Shown here: positions 5,563 to 10,000 of the stretch, piece after piece
How positions within the stretch are numbered: position 1 is the stretch's first letter
Layout of the letters: every line of letters starts with the position of its first letter
Source of the DNA: Methanospirillum hungatei
GTDB taxonomy: Archaea; Halobacteriota; Methanomicrobia; Methanomicrobiales; Methanospirillaceae
Assembly: GCF_020216685.1 (NCBI RefSeq)
Contig: NZ_JAIWNS010000043.1
Location: 1 to 10,000 of the forward strand
Direction of reading: 5' to 3'
DNA length: 10,000 nucleotides
Position numbers and translations under genes: made by a program
Notes under the pieces: generated by a model
Databases searched by the model: none
What the model saw: the letters and a program-made list of their open reading frames with translations, nothing else
Told to the model about the DNA's origin: nothing

Positions 5563-6642
5563 ATGAATCACATTGTCATGTCTATCCTGGCTTTTGCTTT
5601 GGTTTTGAGCGTATGTATTCCCACCTTGGCATCCGGTGCAGATATCCAAAATATCACGGGAACCTGGACGGGTGAAGGAGAGATAACGAATTGTGATGGC
5701 ATTATCACTCCATCGGTTTTATCGTATACTCTTTTCAATCAGTCTTCCCGTGTTTTTGAAGGGCACTGTGAAGATAATACCGGTTTTCCCAAATCAATAA
5801 TTGGGTGTATTGGGCCGGATAACCGGTCGGTACTGATGCTATCAGAAGGCGGGGTTCTTCGTATTGGTTCATTCCTGGGGTCAGAAGAACTAATATCTGC
5901 AACTGTTCACCCTGATAAAAATGTTTCAATTGAGAGACTTTTCAGAAACCCCACTCTAAACATTCCGGATTATAAGATTGAAGACATCACCGGCTGGTGG
6001 CCGTTTCTTACCACCGAATCGCTTGGGAAAAATGGCCTATATATGAATGTAACGCAGGATGGAGGGGGTATCGCTGTAATCAACCAGTCCGGCCGGTTAT
6101 TGAATGGAACTCTTGTTCTCCCAGACCGGAATGAATACGCATTATCCGGGTGTCTTTCCGGTGATGGAATGACGATTGTTGCCCATACCACAAAACCCTC
6201 GCTCATACTTGGGAGAATAATCGATGGGAATACCGGTATACTTCATGAACTGCCTGATGACATGTCTGATCCGGCTGTCAGAACCTGGCGTTTTTCCAGG
6301 GATGGTCAGTATGCCATACCAGAACCAGATCTTCCAGATCTGACCGGGATATGGAATAGTACCGAATCTGAATATACCGGTATCACTCCTGCCGATGAAT
6401 CTGAATATCAGCCGGTTATCCTTTCCATAGATACTCATGAAGGTTCGCTCTTCTCCGGAGATATCGATTACACGGGAGAATATGAGCGGATATGGGGAGC
6501 TTTCAGTGATGATGGTCGCTCACTTCTCATGAAAGGAGAGGGCGGGGCAATAATTCTTGGGTACCTTCAGGAAGATGAGATGAAGGGGGTTATTATCAGA
6601 CATGACGGGCAATCACTTATATTCTTTTCTGCGATGAGATAA
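5563..6642 (+). CDS. Secreted beta-rich protein with three TGxW repeat modules
   Basis: This 359-residue protein has a clear signal peptide (MNHIVMSILAFALVLSV, likely cleavage after ASGA at about 26) and no later membrane segment, so it is probably exported. The mature part is three related modules of about 100-118 residues. They start at ITGTW (31-35), ITGWW (142-146) and LTGIW (260-264). Each continues with strands around NQSSRVFEG, NQSGRLLNG or HEGSLFSGD. Each then has a G-x-(I/L/F)-(G/S)-x-D block and a hydrophobic (V/L/I)(L/I)(R/G)-type strand with LRIG, LILG or IILG. The G-x-W start recalls lipocalin-like barrels, but I do not claim that fold. GGAGG at 5554-5558 precedes ATG 5563 by 4 nt. 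The gene sits next to an extracytoplasmic-ligand sensor on the same strand and might supply or bind its ligand, which is unproven. No enzyme motif is seen. Confidence 0.8.
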   Translation: MNHIVMSILAFALVLSVCIPTLASGADIQNITGTWTGEGEITNCDGIITPSVLSYTLFNQSSRVFEGHCEDNTGFPKSIIGCIGPDNRSVLMLSEGGVLRIGSFLGSEELISATVHPDKNVSIERLFRNPTLNIPDYKIEDITGWWPFLTTESLGKNGLYMNVTQDGGGIAVINQSGRLLNGTLVLPDRNEYALSGCLSGDGMTIVAHTTKPSLILGRIIDGNTGILHELPDDMSDPAVRTWRFSRDGQYAIPEPDLPDLTGIWNSTESEYTGITPADESEYQPVILSIDTHEGSLFSGDIDYTGEYERIWGAFSDDGRSLLMKGEGGAIILGYLQEDEMKGVIIRHDGQSLIFFSAMR

Positions 6643-6666
6643 AGGGTATAGTATGGGTTCTATTCA

Positions 6667-6680
6667 TTAACCGGGGTTAA
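6667..6680. promoter_or_regulatory. Palindrome upstream of the binding-protein sensor
   Basis: TTAACC, GG, GGTTAA is a perfect 6-bp inverted repeat with a 2-bp centre. It lies in the 116-nt gap before the sensor, just ahead of a TATA-like ATTATATT (6690-6697). That location suits an operator, or the weak end of the preceding transcript. A second palindrome, GTACTAGTAC, lies at 6711-6720. Confidence 0.3.
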
Positions 6681-6758
6681 AACGATGGAATTATATTGGT
6701 AGTGATTACTGTACTAGTACTGCACGATCTTCAGATACATATCGTTTCGCAAATATAT

Positions 6759-8381
6759 ATGATGTCCCGATATATGTATAAGAAAAAAGAAAGTTCTCAT
6801 CTCCTCCCCTTTCCTATTCAATTATCTCTCATTCTATCAATTTTCATCCTTTGTTTTCTCATTCCCGTATCATCAGGAGCTGATGAAAAGAGCGGTGTGG
6901 AATATCAGTACTGGGCTGATGAAAACTACCCTCCCTTTGAATTTAAGGACAACTCCGGGAATGCTGCTGGTTTTTCTGTTGATATTATCCGTGCAATTGG
7001 GAAAGAAGCAGGTTTCACGGTCAATGTAACGCCTCATCCATGGGGGGAGGTAAAAGCAGCACTATCCAACCATACTATTGATCTTTCAGGGACAATGGCA
7101 TACGATATCAACCGGACCGACCGGTTTGTATTTTCTGTTCCCATCGTTACCCTGAACTGGTACCTCTATGTTCAGGAACATTCAGATATTACCTCTCTTG
7201 ACCAGCTCAAAGGCAAACGGATCATACTTGCCAGTGGGGATATCTGGGAAGAAAAACTGGAAAACGCCCGGTTTCCAGCAAATATCACGATTGTTCCTGA
7301 TTACCGTGAGCAGTTATTGCAGATGTCTGCCGGTGGGTATGATGCAGCTATTATTAACAAACCGGTTGCCTCGTACCTGATGGAGCAGCTTGGGATAAGG
7401 AATTTAAAGCCGGCTGGAGAACCAATTGAACGACTGAAACTTTGTGTTGCGGCCCATAAATCAGATCCGGATCTGATTGGAAAGATAAACGAAGGCATCG
7501 TTATCATCAATAGAAACGGTGAATATGAACGGATCTCAAATCTTTGGTTTGCTCCCATAGAGCGGCAGTATGAGGCAGAGTTATTTCAAAAGGTTTTTTT
7601 GTATGTCTTGTTGCCTGTTTTAGGGCTGCTCTTTGTCATCTTCATGTGGATCTGGACACTACGGAGAATGGTTGCCAGGAAAACAGTGGAGCTTCAGAAT
7701 GAATTATCTGCACGAATTGCAGCACAAAATGCGTTACTTGCAAGTGAAAAGAAGTACCGTGCACTTTTTGAAGACTCAATCCTTGGCATATTCCGGATAG
7801 ATCCTGATGGCCGGTTTTTGGAGATGAATCCTGCATTTGCAGGGATTTATGGGTATAAAAATCCTGAAGAGATGAAACAGGCTTTAAAGGAGAAAGACAC
7901 TCCTCTCTCTTCTCTGACGAATAAGGAGAATCCCATCTATGGCCTCCTCAAACAGCAAAGTGAAGTAACCGGGTTTGAGCTTGAAGAGAAGAGGCAGGAT
8001 GGAACGCCTTTCTGGATAAACGTTCATATGAAGGTCGTCTGTGATGATAATGGTGCAATAGAATTCTATGAGGGAACTGCCGAAGATGTTACGAGAAGAA
8101 AAATGGCAGAGTATGAAAATGAGCTGGCCCTTGCCCAGATAAAGAAGAACATAGCAGAACTTTCCATATTAAACGATGGAATCCGAAACCCGCTGACCAT
8201 CATAGCCACTCTTTCAGAAAACCTTGGTCCTTATGAAAACGCAATCATTCAGGAACAGATTAAAAAGATTGATCTTCTGATCAATCAGCTGGATATCCGA
8301 TGGGTTGAGTCGGAAAAAATTATCAATTATCTGAGAAAACACCATGATATCCATATAACCATAAAACAAAAGGATACGTGA
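6759..8381 (+). CDS. Membrane sensor: SBP_bac_3-type binding domain, PAS, and histidine-less HisKA-like domain
   Basis: From ATG 6759 the protein is 540 residues. A signal/anchor (about 20-38, ending SSGA) precedes an amino-acid-type periplasmic binding domain (48-267), shown by YQYWADENYPPFEFKD, AAGFSVDIIRAIGKEAGF, SGTMAYDINRTDRFVFS and LKGKRIILASG. A membrane segment spans about 278-300, followed by a coiled linker (301-329) and PAS (330-449, ending AEDVTRRK). The C-terminus (457-524) resembles a HisKA dimerisation helix pair. However, the H-E-x-R-x-P-L box reads NDGIRNPL, with D473 where the phospho-histidine belongs, and no HATPase domain follows. The protein cannot be a conventional kinase. 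It may dimerise with or modulate real kinases. The end KYLRKHH-like tail and downstream stop look natural, not truncated. No start has a Shine-Dalgarno motif. ATG 6759, 6762 and 6774 are all possible, and a TTG at 6696 would only add an unlikely extension. Confidence 0.88.
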   Translation: MMSRYMYKKKESSHLLPFPIQLSLILSIFILCFLIPVSSGADEKSGVEYQYWADENYPPFEFKDNSGNAAGFSVDIIRAIGKEAGFTVNVTPHPWGEVKAALSNHTIDLSGTMAYDINRTDRFVFSVPIVTLNWYLYVQEHSDITSLDQLKGKRIILASGDIWEEKLENARFPANITIVPDYREQLLQMSAGGYDAAIINKPVASYLMEQLGIRNLKPAGEPIERLKLCVAAHKSDPDLIGKINEGIVIINRNGEYERISNLWFAPIERQYEAELFQKVFLYVLLPVLGLLFVIFMWIWTLRRMVARKTVELQNELSARIAAQNALLASEKKYRALFEDSILGIFRIDPDGRFLEMNPAFAGIYGYKNPEEMKQALKEKDTPLSSLTNKENPIYGLLKQQSEVTGFELEEKRQDGTPFWINVHMKVVCDDNGAIEFYEGTAEDVTRRKMAEYENELALAQIKKNIAELSILNDGIRNPLTIIATLSENLGPYENAIIQEQIKKIDLLINQLDIRWVESEKIINYLRKHHDIHITIKQKDT

Positions 8382-8416
8382 AAGGTGTTTTCATCTTATT
8401 GTTTTATTGGAATAAA

Positions 8417-8432
8417 CCAGAATGCATCCTGG
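8417..8432. terminator. Imperfect palindrome between convergent genes
   Basis: CCAGAATG/CATCCTGG is a 16-bp palindrome with 7 of 8 arm positions matched. It lies in the 78-nt gap between the sensor's stop (8381) and the stop of the minus-strand ATPase (8460). T-rich runs lie on both sides (TTATTGTTTTATTG and AAATTTTCTC). A shared bidirectional terminator is the simplest reading. Confidence 0.35.
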
Positions 8433-8459
8433 ATTATGGCCTGAAATTTTCTCATTGTA

Positions 8460-10000
8460 TTATCCGGATGACACATCCCACTGCTCAATATTTTTAGTTT
8501 TCGGATTCCATACGATACCGACCAGAATCACCTGGTTTGATTTTGCCAGATATTTCTCTGCATATCCCTTTTTCATTATCTGACTGAGAGGATTTCTATC
8601 TCCACTTTTATCAATTCCCAGGACCTTAAATTCAAATATCCAGGTAATTGAGCCGGCCTGAAGTGAAAGGTCAATCCTTCCTTTATTTGTGACATCCTCA
8701 GGGATAACGGGAAAGCCAAGACTGGAGAGCCATGCATAGAAAACACTGGCATAATACCCTTCATATTGAGATATCGGGTTTTTCCTGTACCAGTCATGAG
8801 GAATTGATGCAAACAATGCCTGGATACGGGTACGCAATCCCTCTGCATCTCCAGTCTCGAGAATTCTCCGATATGCCGGGACAGATACATTTTGGGCATC
8901 CGGACCGAGAATAGAGAGAATCATTCGGTTAAACGATTCACGAACTTCACGGTTTGGAAATCCCAGGGTATACCATGTTCCGATATCAGGGTTACTCTCC
9001 CAGGAATGGATCGTTAGGTACCCTGCCTGAAAAAGGAGCGTTTCAACCCGGATCCGCTCAGGATCAAACGATCCTAAAAGTTCATCTCCGGCAACCATAC
9101 CGTCTAATTCTGCCGGTAATCGTGGTGCATTTTTCCACAATTCAATGAGAAAACCTGGTGGGCCGGTCTCAAACCAGTATGGTCTGAATACTCCTTTGGA
9201 AAAGAGAAGAAGGATGTCAAAGGGATTATAGACCTTCTCACCGTTCCATGAATAGCCATTATACCATTCTCTGACCTTTTCTTTGTTAAATTCCGAAATA
9301 TATGCTCCAAAAATATGCTCCAGATCATGTTCAGTGTATCCACAGATTGCAGAATATATATCATCAAGCGTGATATCGTTCAGGTTATTCAGGCCAGAGA
9401 AAATTCCGGTCTTTACAAATTTAGAGACGCCGGTAAGCATCACAAACTTCAGGCTGAAATCGAGGGATTTGAGGATTCCGTAAAAGTCTCGCAGCATATC
9501 CCGCATCTCTGCAGCGATAACCGGCGTTTTCAGGGTATCCAGGATTGGTTTATCATATTCATCGATAAGGATTACAATCTGCATCCCGGTCTTTTTCTGA
9601 ATATTTCTGACAATATACTCAAATTTCCCTCCACTCGTCGTAGGAACCGGGGTACATTCATATTGGAGCGCCCATGAGTCTAATATTTCATGAATTCTCC
9701 GCTCCAGTTCCTCAGGTGTTCTGACAGGAGCGACAGACCAGTCTATTCTGAGAACCGGGTATCGGAGTGAAAAATCCCATCCCGATTCTGGTGTATCAAG
9801 ATACAATCCGGAAAACAGGTCCCGGTTTCCTGAAAATGCACAATCGATGGTATCAAGAAGAAGGCTTTTTCCAAATCTACGGGGCCGTGAGAGAAAATAA
9901 TATTTACCCTGTTTGGTGAGTTTGGAAATATATTCGGTTTTATCCACATAGGTATACCCGTCGGTGATGATGGTGGAAAAAGACTGAATACCTATGGGTA
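8460..10000 (-). CDS. AAA-ATPase-like protein with C-terminal PD-(D/E)XK (DUF1703-type) domain, 5' end outside window
   Basis: The reading frame runs open to the right edge. The 17 codons upstream of the GTG at 9947 read PIGIQSFSTIITDGYTY and then VDKTEYI, which is the normal N-terminus of this family. The GTG is therefore not the start, and only a few residues should be missing. About 512 residues are visible. Counting from V of VDKTEY as 1, the P-loop is SRPRRFGKS (20-28), Walker B is IVILIDEYDKP (124-134) and a sensor motif is LTGVSKFVKTGIFSGLNNL (171-189). The C-terminal nuclease-like core is GRIDL (423-427) and FEFK (438-441). The family (AAA-ATPase_like plus DUF1703) is common in many copies in anaerobes and methanogens. 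Its role is unknown, and a link to mobile or defence DNA is inference. It is convergent with the sensor gene and unrelated to the DUF234 protein beyond the same ATPase-plus-nuclease layout. Confidence 0.92.
   Translation of the reverse strand, partial: PIGIQSFSTIITDGYTYVDKTEYISKLTKQGKYYFLSRPRRFGKSLLLDTIDCAFSGNRDLFSGLYLDTPESGWDFSLRYPVLRIDWSVAPVRTPEELERRIHEILDSWALQYECTPVPTTSGGKFEYIVRNIQKKTGMQIVILIDEYDKPILDTLKTPVIAAEMRDMLRDFYGILKSLDFSLKFVMLTGVSKFVKTGIFSGLNNLNDITLDDIYSAICGYTEHDLEHIFGAYISEFNKEKVREWYNGYSWNGEKVYNPFDILLLFSKGVFRPYWFETGPPGFLIELWKNAPRLPAELDGMVAGDELLGSFDPERIRVETLLFQAGYLTIHSWESNPDIGTWYTLGFPNREVRESFNRMILSILGPDAQNVSVPAYRRILETGDAEGLRTRIQALFASIPHDWYRKNPISQYEGYYASVFYAWLSSLGFPVIPEDVTNKGRIDLSLQAGSITWIFEFKVLGIDKSGDRNPLSQIMKKGYAEKYLAKSNQVILVGIVWNPKTKNIEQWDVSSG

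Noticed and set aside
6701..6726. Resemblance of GTGATTACTGTACTAGTAC to the tandem operator
   Set aside because: Only GTGATTA and a TACTA core are shared; the CTAAT/ATTAG arms are missing, so it is not counted as a third operator copy.
7110..7126. Inverted repeat AACCGG / CCGGTT
   Set aside because: It lies inside the coding sequence for the conserved NRTDRF motif of the binding domain, so codon content explains it.
9743..9949. GTG at 9947 as the start of the minus-strand ATPase
   Set aside because: The frame stays open to the window edge and the upstream codons give the conserved PIGIQSF N-terminus of the family.

Overview
The window looks like chromosomal DNA of a methanogenic euryarchaeon, most plausibly of the Methanomicrobiales (Methanospirillum/Methanoregula type). 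This is an inference from several signs. Two histidine kinases carry an unusual H-box (TRHDILNQ) of the kind I associate with methanogen PAS kinases. A third sensor ends in an 'ILNDGIRNPL' pseudo-dimerisation domain that I recall from the same group. TATA-like boxes sit 20-40 nt ahead of several start codons, some genes appear leaderless, and an archaeal ATPase of the DUF234 type is present. There is no rRNA, tRNA or methanogenesis gene to confirm the assignment.

Layout. (1) 58-3514: two co-directional sensor histidine kinases with related C-terminal catalytic halves but different inputs. The first is cytoplasmic and starts in the middle of a PAS domain. The second has an extracytoplasmic PhnD/TtrS-like binding domain, a membrane segment and a PAS domain. 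(2) 3511-3736: a small lipoprotein-like reading frame that overlaps the kinase stop codon but is broken by an apparent single-base frameshift. (3) 3737-4079: an AT-rich intergenic stretch bounded by two nearly identical 34-bp direct repeats. Each repeat is a tandem pair of 14-bp palindromes. The stretch also holds a perfect hairpin and a short CTTATTAT tandem repeat. (4) 4080-5447: a DUF234-type archaeal AAA ATPase whose GTG start codon lies inside the second palindrome pair. (5) 5563-6642: a secreted protein made of three related TGxW modules. (6) 6759-8381: a membrane sensor (amino-acid-type binding domain, membrane segment, PAS) whose HisKA-like domain lacks the phospho-accepting histidine and which has no ATPase domain. 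(7) 8460-10000, minus strand: an AAA-ATPase-like / PD-(D/E)XK protein whose 5' end runs off the window.

How it fits together. Most of the block concerns environmental sensing: two extracytoplasmic ligand-binding sensors, one soluble PAS kinase, and a secreted protein beside them. No receiver-domain response regulator is encoded here, so the outputs must lie elsewhere. The two P-loop NTPases with C-terminal nuclease-like folds belong to different families. Both are typical of variable accessory DNA, and the DUF234 gene sits in visibly more AT-rich sequence. The most distinctive signal is the repeated palindrome pair, which overlaps the predicted transcription start and start codon of the ATPase. 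This suggests an autoregulated module, and the upstream copy may mark the decayed beginning of a second ATPase gene.
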